Below, one piece after another: positions 48,951 through 58,165 of a DNA stretch of 64,000 nucleotides (its first letter is position 1; each line of letters opens with the position of its first letter). The DNA comes from CAVUWL01 sp963700105 (GTDB taxonomy: Bacteria > Actinomycetota > Thermoleophilia > Solirubrobacterales > 70-9). The notes below the pieces were generated by a model, which worked only from the letters and a program-made list of their open reading frames with translations, searched no databases and was not told where the DNA came from. The DNA lies in NCBI GenBank assembly GCA_963700105.1, contig CAVOWL010000002.1:186001-250000 (forward strand), read 5' to 3'. The position numbers and the translations under genes are program-made.

Positions 48951-49730
48951 GTGAAGCTGATGGGGGTCCTAAACGTGACCCCCGATTCATTCTCAGATGG
49001 GGGGCTCTACCTGGACCCATCCGCTGCGATCGAGCACGGACGGGCCCTGGCTGCAGCGGGAGCCGCCCTCATAGATATCGGCGGTGAATCCACCCGTCCG
49101 GGGGCCTCGACGGTGGGCGTTGAAGAGGAGCTTGCACGGGTGGTCCCGGTCGCGCGGGGACTGGCCGGCAACGCGGTGCTCTCGATCGACACTTCGAAGT
49201 CAGCAGTGGCTGAGGCCGCGCTCAGCTCGGGTGCTGAGATCGTCAACGACGTCAGCGCTATGCGCGCCGATCCGGAGATCGGAGCCCTTTGCGCAGATCG
49301 CGGCGCGGGCCTAATCCTCATGCACATGCAGGGGAACCCCCGCACGATGCAGGAGGCCCCCACCTACACCGACGTCGTCACCGAGGTCAAGGCCTTCCTC
49401 AGCGATCGAATCGAGGTGGCGATCGCCTCTGGGGTCGATGAACAAAAGATCTGGCTCGATCCGGGGATCGGTTTTGGCAAGACCCAGGTCCATAACTTCG
49501 AACTGCTTGCGGGGCTCGGAGAGTTGCGCTCCCTCGGGCGGCCCCTGGTCGTAGGCACCTCGCGCAAGCGCTTCATCGGGATGCTCGACGGCTCCCAGGC
49601 GGGGGCGCGACTGGGGGGCACGATCGCCTCCTCGGTCCTCGCGGCTGTCGAGGGTGCTGCGGTTCTTCGGGTCCACGATGTTGCCGAGGTCGGCCAGGCG
49701 ATGAAGGTCGCCGCGGCGATCCTTGGGTAG
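48951..49730 (+). CDS. folP: Dihydropteroate synthase
   Basis: This 259-residue enzyme joins pABA with dihydropterin pyrophosphate in folate synthesis and is the sulfonamide target. The motifs are MGVLNVTPDSFSDGG, DIGGESTRPGA and WLDPGIGFGKT. GTG at 48951 lies 8 bp after ftsH. It is first of the folP-folB-folK set. Confidence 0.95.
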   Translation: MKLMGVLNVTPDSFSDGGLYLDPSAAIEHGRALAAAGAALIDIGGESTRPGASTVGVEEELARVVPVARGLAGNAVLSIDTSKSAVAEAALSSGAEIVNDVSAMRADPEIGALCADRGAGLILMHMQGNPRTMQEAPTYTDVVTEVKAFLSDRIEVAIASGVDEQKIWLDPGIGFGKTQVHNFELLAGLGELRSLGRPLVVGTSRKRFIGMLDGSQAGARLGGTIASSVLAAVEGAAVLRVHDVAEVGQAMKVAAAILG

Positions 49731-49741
49731 GTTGCCACGAG

Positions 49742-50164
49742 ATGGAGGCGCACGGAAACGGGATCGAGTCGAGCGTCGAGGTGGAGCTGCGGGGTCTGTC
49801 GATCTATACCCATCATGGGGTCAGCGAGGCGGAGCAAGTGGTCGGCCAGCGCCTCGAATTTGACGTTTCCTTCGATGTGCCCGATTGCGATGCGGTGCTG
49901 ACCGATCGGCTCGAGGACACGGTTGACTATGCCCAGGTCTGTGACATCGTCGCCCTCGCCGCGACCGAGCGCAGCTATAAGACCCTGGAGCGAGTGGCCC
50001 AGGTAATCGGCGAGCGGCTGATGGAGCGTTACGGTTGTGAGTCGGTTCGGGTAAGGGCGGCGAAGCCCGAGCCACCGCTGCCGCTGGCCATCCAGGAGGT
50101 GGCGGTCGAGGTCACCCATGAGCGCGTCGTAGGTGAGGATGGCGACGAGGCTGGGGGTGACTAG
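49742..50164 (+). CDS. folB: Dihydroneopterin aldolase
   Basis: This 140-residue enzyme makes 6-hydroxymethyl-dihydropterin. The motifs are ELRGLSIYTHHGVSEAEQVV, FDVSFDVPD and the catalytic Lys in VRAAKPEPPLPL. The ATG at 49742 is 11 bp after folP. Confidence 0.94.
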   Translation: MEAHGNGIESSVEVELRGLSIYTHHGVSEAEQVVGQRLEFDVSFDVPDCDAVLTDRLEDTVDYAQVCDIVALAATERSYKTLERVAQVIGERLMERYGCESVRVRAAKPEPPLPLAIQEVAVEVTHERVVGEDGDEAGGD

Positions 50165-50167
50165 CCG

Positions 50168-50659
50168 ATGCGGAGCGGATACCTCGGGCTGGGATCAAAC
50201 GTCGGTGATCGCGAGGCAGAGCTGCGGGAAGCAGTGCGGGACCTGCGTGAAGGCGGGGTCAACGTCTGCAAAGTCTCTTCGGTATATGAAACAGAGCCGG
50301 TCGGCGAGCTCCTCGAGCAGCCTGATTTTTTAAACGCTGTGGTCCATATTCGAACCGAGCTGGAGCCGGAGCCGCTGCTCAGATTGTGCAAGCGGATCGA
50401 GTTCGCACACGGCCGCAGCCCTGAGGCACCTCGGCACGCACCCCGGGGGCTCGACATCGATCTACTCCTGCTCGGTGATCTGGTATTTCGCAGCGAGCGG
50501 CTGATCCTCCCCCATCCGCAGCTGAGCAGCCGTCGCTTCGTCCTGGCGCCGCTCCTGGAGTTAGAACCCGAACTGCGGCTGCCCGATGGCACCGAGCTCG
50601 CCGCTGTCCTTGCCGGCTTGGGTCCAGGTCAGCGGGTAGAGCGGCTCGGGTCGCTCTAG
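50168..50659 (+). CDS. folK: 6-hydroxymethyl-dihydropterin pyrophosphokinase
   Basis: This 163-residue kinase pyrophosphorylates the pterin for FolP. The motifs are YLGLGSNVGDRE, YETEPVG, QPDFLNAVV and the Asp pair in APRGLDIDLLLLGD. It closes the folate set, and its TAG shares CTAG with the convergent GST-like gene. Confidence 0.95.
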   Translation: MRSGYLGLGSNVGDREAELREAVRDLREGGVNVCKVSSVYETEPVGELLEQPDFLNAVVHIRTELEPEPLLRLCKRIEFAHGRSPEAPRHAPRGLDIDLLLLGDLVFRSERLILPHPQLSSRRFVLAPLLELEPELRLPDGTELAAVLAGLGPGQRVERLGSL

Positions 50660-51411
50660 GGTGCGGTTGGCGTCGGGTGCAAAGGAAGCAACCAGCCGGG
50701 AGGAAGGATCGGCGGGGTCTTGCCCGGATAGTTGGGGACGAGGCGTTTCGCCAGCTCTGCGGCGGGGTGGGCTTCGATCGCCGGACGCAGGTCCTCCAGC
50801 GTCATCGCTAGGCCAAGGCTCGGAGCGATCTGGAAGTCGGCGGCGTTTGGTTGCTCGCCGTTTAGAACGCCGGCGGCGATCCAGGCATCAATTCGGTCCA
50901 GCATCTGGGGCAAGGCCAGCAGTGCCCGCTGAACGTGATCATCGTCGGCATGATTAAAGCGGGTGGCGAGGGCGACGATCGGAGCCGCCGTTTTCATCGC
51001 CAGGGAAAGCGGAATCCCCAGCTTGGCTCCCTCCGAATAGCTGCGCAGCGGCGCCCGATCGTGGTCGATAGTCCACCAAAGAGTCTGGCGGATGACCGGC
51101 TGCAACTCCTGATCACCGAAGCGCTCGGCTTCTTCGACGGCGAGTCGCAGATTCGGGTCGGCGGGAAATAGCGGCGGCTGCGGATGCAGTCGATCAAGCT
51201 CGCGGGCGATCTCGGTAGAGCCCTGCACGCGGCGGCCATCAAGCTTGATCGCGGGGACCGTATTGCGGGGGAACCCAATCGCGCGCAAAGCCACCTTTGA
51301 GATCACCGGCAGCAGGTCGGTGCGCTTAAAGGCGATGCCCTTGTGTTCGAGCATCAGCGCCGCGGCGATGCTCGGGTGCGAAGCTGGGATCACGTATAGG
51401 CGTGCTGACAC
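50656..51411 (-). CDS. Glutathione S-transferase-like protein
   Basis: This 251-residue protein has an N-terminal thioredoxin-like GST domain (ARLYVIPASHPSIAAALMLE, then GIAFKRTDLL and the cis-Pro region NTVPAIKLDGRRVQGSTEIA). A longer helical C-terminal domain follows. The usual catalytic Ser/Tyr/Cys position after the first strand is Ser or absent, and most actinobacteria lack glutathione, so the thiol may be another one or the enzyme non-classical. GTG at 51411 has TAGGAT 9 nt upstream. Confidence 0.82.
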   Translation of the reverse strand: MSARLYVIPASHPSIAAALMLEHKGIAFKRTDLLPVISKVALRAIGFPRNTVPAIKLDGRRVQGSTEIARELDRLHPQPPLFPADPNLRLAVEEAERFGDQELQPVIRQTLWWTIDHDRAPLRSYSEGAKLGIPLSLAMKTAAPIVALATRFNHADDDHVQRALLALPQMLDRIDAWIAAGVLNGEQPNAADFQIAPSLGLAMTLEDLRPAIEAHPAAELAKRLVPNYPGKTPPILPPGWLLPLHPTPTAP

Positions 51412-51443
51412 TCGCGAACCATCCTACGTTCATAATCGCCAAC
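51412..51443. promoter_or_regulatory. 32-bp bidirectional promoter between GST-like gene and coaX
   Basis: The whole gap between the divergent start codons is 32 bp. It holds TAGGAT (51421-51426, minus) 9 nt from the GST-like GTG and CATAAT (51431-51436, plus) 7 nt from the coaX GTG, 4 bp apart. Both transcripts would be leaderless. Confidence 0.5.
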
Positions 51444-52211
51444 GTGCTCCTTGGCGTAGACGTCGGCAATACCCACACCCACCTTGGCGCGTTTGACGGC
51501 GAGCGCCTGGTCGAGCACTGGCGCTTCCAGACGCGTTCGGGGGCCACCGGCGATGAGCTCGCCGAGCGGATCAGCGGCCTCTTGGCTCTTCACGGAATCG
51601 GCCTCGGCGACCTAAACGCGGTCTGCGTTTCCTCGGTGGTGCCTCCGCTCGGGACGCAGTACGAGCATTTGGTTGCCCGCTACCTAGATGCACGCTGCCT
51701 CCTGGTTGCCCCCGGTGTGAAGACTGGAATGCCAATCAGGATTGAAAACCCACTCGAGGTGGGCGCCGATCGTCTGGTCAACGCGGTGGCAGCGTTTGAG
51801 CGTGTGGGCGGTGCCTGTGTCGTCGTCGACTTCGGCACGGGGATCAACTTCGACGCAGTTTCTGCCACGGGGGAGTACCTCGGTGGGGCGATTGCCCCCG
51901 GCCTCGAGGTCTCCCTAACCGCCCTGGTTGAACGGGCGGCTCGGATTCCACGCATCGACCTAACCGAGCCAGATGCGGCGATTGGACGCTCCAGCCGCGC
52001 CGCGATCCAGTCGGGCTTTGTCTTCGGCTTTGCTGGGCTGATCGATGGCATCGCTAATCGGATCAAGGAGGAGCTGGGTGATGCTCGCTTCCTTGCTACC
52101 GGCGGCCTCGCCGAGGTGATAGTGCCCTTCACCGAGACGATCGATGAGGTTGATGATTTGCTCACGCTCAAAGGCCTGCGTCTGATCTATGCCCGAAACG
52201 ATCAGGGCTGA
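51444..52211 (+). CDS. coaX: Type III pantothenate kinase
   Basis: This 255-residue kinase makes 4'-phosphopantothenate in CoA synthesis. The ASKHA-fold motifs are LLGVDVGNTHTHLGAF (phosphate 1), VGADRLVNAVAAFE and DFGTGINFDAVSATGEYLGG (phosphate 2 and pantothenate site) with ATGGLAEVI for adenosine. The GTG at 51444 gives the family's normal length; an upstream frame to 51402 overlaps the GST-like gene. The CATAAT -10 box lies 7 nt upstream. Confidence 0.93.
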   Translation: MLLGVDVGNTHTHLGAFDGERLVEHWRFQTRSGATGDELAERISGLLALHGIGLGDLNAVCVSSVVPPLGTQYEHLVARYLDARCLLVAPGVKTGMPIRIENPLEVGADRLVNAVAAFERVGGACVVVDFGTGINFDAVSATGEYLGGAIAPGLEVSLTALVERAARIPRIDLTEPDAAIGRSSRAAIQSGFVFGFAGLIDGIANRIKEELGDARFLATGGLAEVIVPFTETIDEVDDLLTLKGLRLIYARNDQG

Positions 52212-52216
52212 TCGCC

Positions 52217-53278
52217 TTGTCTGAGCAGACCACCCTGATTGGCGAAAAGAGCCGGGGCGCTCTCGAAGGCCGGGATTGTGCCCGCCCACTGGCGACGCGG
52301 TCTGCGCTTACCGATCCGTTTCAGATCGGCGACGTTCAGATTGCCAATCGGGTGCTGCTCGCGCCGTTGGCAGGGATCGGGAACTGGTTCGTTCGGCTCC
52401 AGGCGAGGCGGTACGGCGCTGGCCTGGCTGTCTCAGAGATGGTTTCTAGCTTTGGCCTGCACCATCGCAATGAGCGCACCCTGCGAGAGTTGATTCGGCT
52501 CCATCCTGACGAGCACCCTGTCTCGGTGCAGCTCTTTGGCCACGATCCGGAGGTCATGGGCTCCGCAGCGGTGATCGCAGTTGAAGCTGGAGCAGATCTG
52601 ATCGACATAAATATGGGCTGCCCGGTGCCCAAGGTACGACGCACCGGCGCCGGTGCGGAGCTAATGCGGGATCCAGGCCTCGCGATTGCCGTGGCCCAGG
52701 CCGCCGCACGGGGTGGCCGGCCGGTTACCGTAAAGTTGCGCTCAGGTATCGAGGCTGGGGACCGATCCGGATTTGAGCTAGCGCTGCGGCTGGTCGGGGA
52801 GGGAGGGATTGCCGCAATTGGCTTTCACCCTCGAGCGGCGACCGCCGGCCACAAGGGAAGCCCTGATTACGCCCTCGCCCGCGAGCTTGTCCAGAGCGTC
52901 GCCGTGCCGGTGATCATCTCGGGGGGGTTGAGCAGCGCAGCGGCGGCCCGGCAGGCATATGAGGATTCGGCAGCCGCCGCGGTGATGATCGCTCGAGGCG
53001 GCCTTGGCAACCCGTGGGTCTTTGAGGAACTGACCGGCAATCGCCGAGCTGCCCCGAGTCGCAACGAGGTACTCGGTGAGTTGCTCTGGTTGATCGATCG
53101 TGCTGAGGAACATCTTGGCAGTGAGCGCGCGGGGCGCTACATGCGCAAGTTCTACCCCTGGTATTTGAGGTCGATCCACCCACCCAGCCCAATCGCCGAG
53201 GAGTTACAGCGAAGCGCGGATCTGGACCGTGCGCGGGTGCTGATCGGCTCGCTCTGTGAGCCGATCGCGGTCGCCTAA
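52217..53278 (+). CDS. dus: tRNA-dihydrouridine synthase
   Basis: This 353-residue flavoenzyme reduces uridines in tRNA. The TIM-barrel motifs are RVLLAPLAGIGNWFVR, VSVQLFGHDPE and the catalytic Cys in INMGCPVPKV, with GFHPRAATAGHKGSPDY and GGLSSAAAARQ. It starts with a TTG at 52217, 5 bp after coaX, so the two form an operon. About 35 extra N-terminal residues precede the domain. Confidence 0.93.
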   Translation: MSEQTTLIGEKSRGALEGRDCARPLATRSALTDPFQIGDVQIANRVLLAPLAGIGNWFVRLQARRYGAGLAVSEMVSSFGLHHRNERTLRELIRLHPDEHPVSVQLFGHDPEVMGSAAVIAVEAGADLIDINMGCPVPKVRRTGAGAELMRDPGLAIAVAQAAARGGRPVTVKLRSGIEAGDRSGFELALRLVGEGGIAAIGFHPRAATAGHKGSPDYALARELVQSVAVPVIISGGLSSAAAARQAYEDSAAAAVMIARGGLGNPWVFEELTGNRRAAPSRNEVLGELLWLIDRAEEHLGSERAGRYMRKFYPWYLRSIHPPSPIAEELQRSADLDRARVLIGSLCEPIAVA

Positions 53279-53289
53279 TGGCCGCCTTA

Positions 53290-53316
53290 TTGCCGAGCAC
53301 GACCCCCCGCTATAAT
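53290..53316 (+). promoter_or_regulatory. Candidate sigma-70-type promoter for greA
   Basis: TTGCCG (53290-53295) and TATAAT (53311-53316) are separated by 15 bp. The -10 box is perfect and the spacing short. It lies about 90 bp before the greA start, so this gene has a leader. Confidence 0.6.
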
Positions 53317-53407
53317 CCCGCGACTCCGTGCCCCGGTGTGGCGAGTGTTGCGCGCTGCAGCTGGGTTTTTTTAGGTCTGGGAGCCGATTCCCGGGTCTTT
53401 ACCGCAA

Positions 53408-53905
53408 ATGGAAACGAGGTTTGAAGTGAGTCGCCAGGCGGTTATCACCCCAGAAGGTTTGGAGAAACTAAAAGAGGAGATCGAGCACCTCTCGACGACC
53501 AAACGCCGTGAGGTTGCTGCGCGGATCAAAGAAGCGCGCGAGTTCGGCGACATTTCCGAGAACGCTGAGTACGACGACGCCAAGAACGAACAGGCTCTGC
53601 TCGAGGGCCGAATCGCCCAGCTCGAGGAGCGCCTGAGGCGAGCGACTGTGATCGATGAGAAGGCCTTGGGTACCGATGAGGTCAAGTTCGGCTCGGTTGT
53701 GCACGTAAAGGACCAAAAGACGGGTGACTCACAGAAATTCCAAATTGTCGGGTCAACCGAGGCCAACCCGACCGAGCACAAACTCTCCAACGAATCGCCG
53801 ATCGGCAAAGCTCTTGTCGGTCGCAAGCGCAACGATGTGGTCACCGTCGAGGTGCCACGGGGCCCGAAGAAGAAATTCAAAATAACCAAGATCGAGACCG
53901 CCTAG
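53408..53905 (+). CDS. greA: Transcription elongation factor GreA
   Basis: This 165-residue protein rescues stalled RNA polymerase by stimulating transcript cleavage. The N-terminal coiled coil (REVAARIKEAREFGDISENA) carries the tip Asp and Glu, and the C-terminal FKBP-like domain ends GKKxxD-like RNDVVTVEVPRGPKKKFKI. The ATG at 53408 follows the A-rich ACCGCAA. It precedes lysS by 23 bp. Confidence 0.96.
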   Translation: METRFEVSRQAVITPEGLEKLKEEIEHLSTTKRREVAARIKEAREFGDISENAEYDDAKNEQALLEGRIAQLEERLRRATVIDEKALGTDEVKFGSVVHVKDQKTGDSQKFQIVGSTEANPTEHKLSNESPIGKALVGRKRNDVVTVEVPRGPKKKFKITKIETA

Positions 53906-53912
53906 CGGTCGG

Positions 53913-53918
53913 TAGGCT
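53913..53918 (+). promoter_or_regulatory. Candidate -10 box (TAGGCT) for lysS
   Basis: The box ends 10 nt before the ATG at 53929, inside the gap after greA. Confidence 0.35.
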
Positions 53919-53928
53919 CGCCTCACTG

Positions 53929-55398
53929 ATGAGCGAGCCCGAGACCTCCGACCTTCTCGCTGATCGGCGCCAAAAGCTCGTGCGCCTGCGCGCGGCGGGA
54001 GTCGACCCATTTCCGCCGGAGTTCTCCGGGCGCGAGGAGATCGCCGAGGTTCGCGCCGCCCACGAGGGTCTGGCAGCGGGAATTGAAACCAATTCCACGC
54101 ATCGAATTGCCGGCCGGATCGTTGCTCGGCGGGGTCACGGCAAGGCGGCCTTTCTCGATCTTCGCGATGGCAGCGGAGAGATCCAACTGCACGCGCGCCA
54201 GGATTTGCTCGGTGAAGACGCCTTTGAGCTGCTCGTCGGCCTCGACCTTGGCGACATCATCGGCGTCGAGGGAATGGCGATCGCGACGCGCAGCGGTGGT
54301 GAGCTCACGCTGGCGCTCAGCCGCTGGCGGTTGCTTGCCAAGAGCCTGCGTCCGCCACCGGAGAAGTTCCATGGTCTCGGGGACACCGAGACCCGCTACC
54401 GGCGTCGCGAGCTGGACCTGATCGCAAATGAGGAGAGCCGCTCACTCTTCTTCCTGCGCTCCCGGATCATCAGCGAGCTGCGGCGCTGGCTTGATGAGCA
54501 CCATTTTCTGGAGGTTGAAACGCCGATCCTGCAGCCGCTTTACGGGGGCGCTCTCGCACGGCCATTCGTGACCCATCACAACGCCTTGGCACGTGACCTT
54601 TATCTGCGGATCGCGACCGAGCTGTACCTGAAGCGGCTGGTCATCGGTGGATTCGATCGGGTTTATGAGCTCGGTAAGGATTTCCGAAACGAGGGCGTCT
54701 CCCACAAGCACAACCCGGAGTTCACGATGCTCGAGTGGTATGAGTCCTACGCCGATTACGAGAAGACTGCTCACGACCTCGAGCTCATGGTCTCCGAAGT
54801 GACGGAGAGGGTGCTTGCAGCGCCCAAGGTCAAGCGGGGCGATCTTGAGGTCGATTTCTCCCCGCCCTGGAAGCGGTTGACCCTGCGCGATGCGATTTTC
54901 GAGCGAACAGCGATCGATATCGCCGAGCATCCGACCCGCGAGACCCTGGCCGCAGCGATGGAAGTGGAGCCCGATCCGGGTGAGAGCTGGTCAAAGCTGG
55001 TCGATGGCCTGCTCTCAAAGGAGGTCGAGCCAGAGCTGATCCAGCCCACCTTCATCTTTGACTATCCGGTCGAGCTCTCTCCGTTCGCCAAGGCTCATCG
55101 GGATCAGGAGGGACTGGTTGAGCGCTGGGAGGCCTTCGCCGGAGGGGTCGAGATCGCCAACTCTTTCAGCGAGCTCAATGACCCCGACGAGCAGCGGCGC
55201 CGCTTTGAGAACCAGGCAATCGCCATCCGGGGCGGTGACGAAGAGGCCCAACCGTACGACGAGGGCTTCCTTGAAGCGCTTGAACAGGGGATGCCGCCAA
55301 CCGGGGGGGTGGGCCTTGGAATCGATCGACTTGTGATGCTGATAAGCGGTGCCCAGAGCCTGCGAGAGGTCTTGCTTTTTCCAGCAATGCGGGCCTGA
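53929..55398 (+). CDS. lysS: Lysyl-tRNA synthetase, class II
   Basis: This 489-residue enzyme charges tRNA-Lys. The N-terminal OB anticodon-binding domain is followed by the class II motifs: motif 2 ELGKDFRNEGVSHKHNPEFT and motif 3 GVGLGIDRLVMLISG. Motif 1 is ETPILQPLYGGALARPF. Standard length for a bacterial LysRS. Confidence 0.96.
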   Translation: MSEPETSDLLADRRQKLVRLRAAGVDPFPPEFSGREEIAEVRAAHEGLAAGIETNSTHRIAGRIVARRGHGKAAFLDLRDGSGEIQLHARQDLLGEDAFELLVGLDLGDIIGVEGMAIATRSGGELTLALSRWRLLAKSLRPPPEKFHGLGDTETRYRRRELDLIANEESRSLFFLRSRIISELRRWLDEHHFLEVETPILQPLYGGALARPFVTHHNALARDLYLRIATELYLKRLVIGGFDRVYELGKDFRNEGVSHKHNPEFTMLEWYESYADYEKTAHDLELMVSEVTERVLAAPKVKRGDLEVDFSPPWKRLTLRDAIFERTAIDIAEHPTRETLAAAMEVEPDPGESWSKLVDGLLSKEVEPELIQPTFIFDYPVELSPFAKAHRDQEGLVERWEAFAGGVEIANSFSELNDPDEQRRRFENQAIAIRGGDEEAQPYDEGFLEALEQGMPPTGGVGLGIDRLVMLISGAQSLREVLLFPAMRA

Positions 55399-55480
55399 TC
55401 GGCTCCAAAAAGCCGCTCGGAGCGTAAATTGAGGAGCGAAAGCCGGTTGGGTGCTCCCGGTATCGTTTAAAGGGCACACG

Positions 55481-55507
55481 GTTGCCTCCCGATATTCGAA
55501 AGGCAAC
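55481..55507. promoter_or_regulatory. Inverted repeat upstream of clpC
   Basis: GTTGCCT and AGGCAAC form a perfect 7-bp inverted repeat around a 13-bp centre, about 50 bp before the clpC start. It could be an operator for a stress regulator. It is not the known CtsR heptanucleotide repeat. Confidence 0.45.
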
Positions 55508-55555
55508 TGCGGTACTTCCCCGTCGGAAGAGAGTTGGATTAGGTAGAGAGGTCTT

Positions 55556-58153
55556 TTGTTCGAGCGATTCACAGAGCGAGCCCGTCAAGTCGTCGTCCTG
55601 GCGCAGGAGGAGGCGCGCACGCTCAAGCACAACTACATCGGCACCGAGCACATCCTGCTCGGCTTGCTGCGCGAGGAGGAGGGCCTCGCTGCCAGGGTCC
55701 TTGAGTCACTCGACATCACGGTCGAACGGGTTCGCTCCCAGGTGGTCCGGATCGTCGGCTCCGGCGAGGAGGTCACCTCGGGTCAGATCCCCTTCACACC
55801 GCGCGCCAAGAAGGTTCTCGAGCTGGCGCTTCGGGAGGCTCTCTCGCTCGGCCACAACTACATCGGCACCGAGCACATCCTCCTGGGCTTGGTGCGTGAG
55901 AACGAGGGTGTCGCGGCGCGCATCCTGCTCGATTTTGACGCTGATTCCGACAAGATCCGCAACGAGGTGATTCGGATGCTCTCGGGCCCCGGGGGTCGGC
56001 GCCAAGGCGCGGGGGCCGGAGGCGGTCAGGGCGAGGGCAAAAAGTCGTCAAAGCTGCTTGATCAGTTCGGTCGCAACCTGACCAAGCTCGCCGAGGAGGG
56101 CAAGCTCGATCCGGTGATCGGCCGCGAGACCGAGATCGAGCGGATCATGCAGATTCTCTCCCGTCGCACCAAGAACAACCCGGTCTTGCTGGGCGAGCCC
56201 GGGGTTGGTAAGACGGCGGTGGTCGAGGGCCTCGCGGCTCGGATCAACAAAGGCGAGGTTCCTGAGCTACTTAAGAACAAGCAGATCTACACGCTTGATC
56301 TGGCTGCCCTGGTCGCCGGATCGAAGTACCGAGGTGAGTTTGAGGAGCGTCTCAAGAAGGTGATGAAAGAGATCACCCAGCGCGGCGACATCATCCTCTT
56401 CATCGACGAGCTCCATAACCTGGTCGGCGCCGGGGCTGCCGAGGGGGCGATTGACGCGGCCTCGATCCTGAAGCCGGCGCTGGCTCGCGGCGAGCTGCAG
56501 ACGATCGGCGCGACCACGCTCGATGAGTACCGCAAGTATCTCGAGCGCGACTCGGCGTTGGAGCGCCGCTTTGCCCAGATTAAGGTCGACCAGCCTTCCG
56601 CCGAGGACACGGTGAGAATCCTCGAGGGACTGCGCGAGCGCTACGAACAGCACCACCGGGTGACGATCAACGACGACGCGCTGGCCGCCGCTGCAGAGCT
56701 TGCGGACCGCTACATCTCTGACCGCTTTCTCCCCGACAAGGCGATCGATCTAATCGACGAGGCCGCCTCGAGAATGCGGATCAAGTCGATGAGCGCGCCC
56801 CCTGTCTACCGTGACCTCGAGGAGGAAATCGAATCCACGCGCCGCGAGAAGGAGGCTGCGATCGAGGCTCAGGAGTTCGAAAAAGCGGCAAGCTTGCGCG
56901 ATACCGAGCGACAGCTGACAACCCGCAAGCGTCAGCTTGAGGACGAGTGGGCCGAGGGCGAGAACGGAGAGCGACCGGTCGTCGGCGAGGAGGAGATCGC
57001 CGACATTGTCTCGATGTGGACCGGAATCCCAGTCTTCAAGCTGACCGAGGCCGAGACCAAAAAGCTGATTCGGATGGAGGAGGAACTCCACAAGCGGGTG
57101 ATCGGCCAGGAGGTCGCGATCACTGCAGTCTCCAAGGCAATCCGTCGCTCACGCGCTGGAATCAAGGACCCGCGGCGCCCGGCTGGTTCCTTCATCTTCC
57201 TTGGACCGTCGGGAGTCGGCAAGACGGAGCTGGCGCGGACGCTCGCAGAGTTTCTCTTCGGCGATGAGGAGGCGATGGTCCGAATTGACATGTCTGAGTA
57301 CATGGAGAAGCATGCCGTCAGCCGACTGGTCGGGTCGCCACCCGGGTATATCGGCTATGACGAGGGAGGTCAGCTGACCGAGGCGGTCCGACGCAAGCCC
57401 TACAGCGTCTTGCTCCTCGACGAGATCGAGAAGGCGCACCCCGATGTCTTCAACATCCTCCTGCAGATCCTTGAGGACGGCCGGCTGACGGATGCTCAGG
57501 GCCGCACGGTCGACTTCCGCAACTCGATCGTGATCATGACCTCCAACATTGGCGCATCTGAGATTGCCAAGAACACCTCGATTGGATTCACGGTTTCCGA
57601 TGAGACCGGGATGTCTTATGACGACATGAAGAACCGCATCATGAGCGACCTGAAAAAGGTCTTTCGGCCGGAGTTCCTGAATCGCATTGACGAGGTGATC
57701 GTCTTCCACAAGCTGGCCAAGGAGGAGGTCAAAGAGATCATCGAGTTGATGATCGCCCGGGTGCGGGTCCAGGTCGCCGAGCATGAACTCCAGCTAGAGC
57801 TGACCGAGGAAGCCAAAGATCTGCTGGTCGAGAAGGGCTGGGACCCCTCGATGGGAGCCCGTCCGCTGCGCCGCGCGATTCAGCGCTACATTGAGGATCC
57901 GCTGGCTGATGAAGTCTTGCGCCAGGGGCAGATGACACCTGGCTCCACGGTGATGGTCGCGCGTGATGCGGCGGGGGACGCCGAGGACCGCCCGCTGAGC
58001 CTGACGATCGTCGAGCCAGCGAAGCCAGCGCGTGAGAAGTTGGCGCCCCCTCCGGAGCCCGAGAAGGTTGGGGTCGGCGCCAAGAAGGACGGTGATGAGG
58101 ACCACGTGCCCGACCCTGGCGATCACCGACCCTCGGGCGACGCCGAATCCTGA
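55556..58153 (+). CDS. clpC: Clp protease ATP-binding subunit ClpC
   Basis: This 865-residue Hsp100 unfoldase feeds proteins to ClpP. The tandem N-terminal Clp_N repeats each show HNYIGTEHILLGL. Then AAA1 has GEPGVGKTAV and DELHNLVGAG, a UVR segment (REKEAAIEAQEFEKAASLRD) sits in the middle domain, and AAA2 has GPSGVGKTELA and LDEIEKAHPDVF. The C-terminal tail after about 820 is acidic and proline-rich. It starts with a TTG at 55556, as homologues start MFERFTERAR. It lies alone after lysS. Confidence 0.97.
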   Translation: MFERFTERARQVVVLAQEEARTLKHNYIGTEHILLGLLREEEGLAARVLESLDITVERVRSQVVRIVGSGEEVTSGQIPFTPRAKKVLELALREALSLGHNYIGTEHILLGLVRENEGVAARILLDFDADSDKIRNEVIRMLSGPGGRRQGAGAGGGQGEGKKSSKLLDQFGRNLTKLAEEGKLDPVIGRETEIERIMQILSRRTKNNPVLLGEPGVGKTAVVEGLAARINKGEVPELLKNKQIYTLDLAALVAGSKYRGEFEERLKKVMKEITQRGDIILFIDELHNLVGAGAAEGAIDAASILKPALARGELQTIGATTLDEYRKYLERDSALERRFAQIKVDQPSAEDTVRILEGLRERYEQHHRVTINDDALAAAAELADRYISDRFLPDKAIDLIDEAASRMRIKSMSAPPVYRDLEEEIESTRREKEAAIEAQEFEKAASLRDTERQLTTRKRQLEDEWAEGENGERPVVGEEEIADIVSMWTGIPVFKLTEAETKKLIRMEEELHKRVIGQEVAITAVSKAIRRSRAGIKDPRRPAGSFIFLGPSGVGKTELARTLAEFLFGDEEAMVRIDMSEYMEKHAVSRLVGSPPGYIGYDEGGQLTEAVRRKPYSVLLLDEIEKAHPDVFNILLQILEDGRLTDAQGRTVDFRNSIVIMTSNIGASEIAKNTSIGFTVSDETGMSYDDMKNRIMSDLKKVFRPEFLNRIDEVIVFHKLAKEEVKEIIELMIARVRVQVAEHELQLELTEEAKDLLVEKGWDPSMGARPLRRAIQRYIEDPLADEVLRQGQMTPGSTVMVARDAAGDAEDRPLSLTIVEPAKPAREKLAPPPEPEKVGVGAKKDGDEDHVPDPGDHRPSGDAES

Positions 58154-58165
58154 GCGGCCGAGCCG

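Noticed and set aside
55400..55415. Small hairpin CGGCT/AGCCG after lysS
   Set aside because: Five base pairs with no T-run is too weak to call a terminator.
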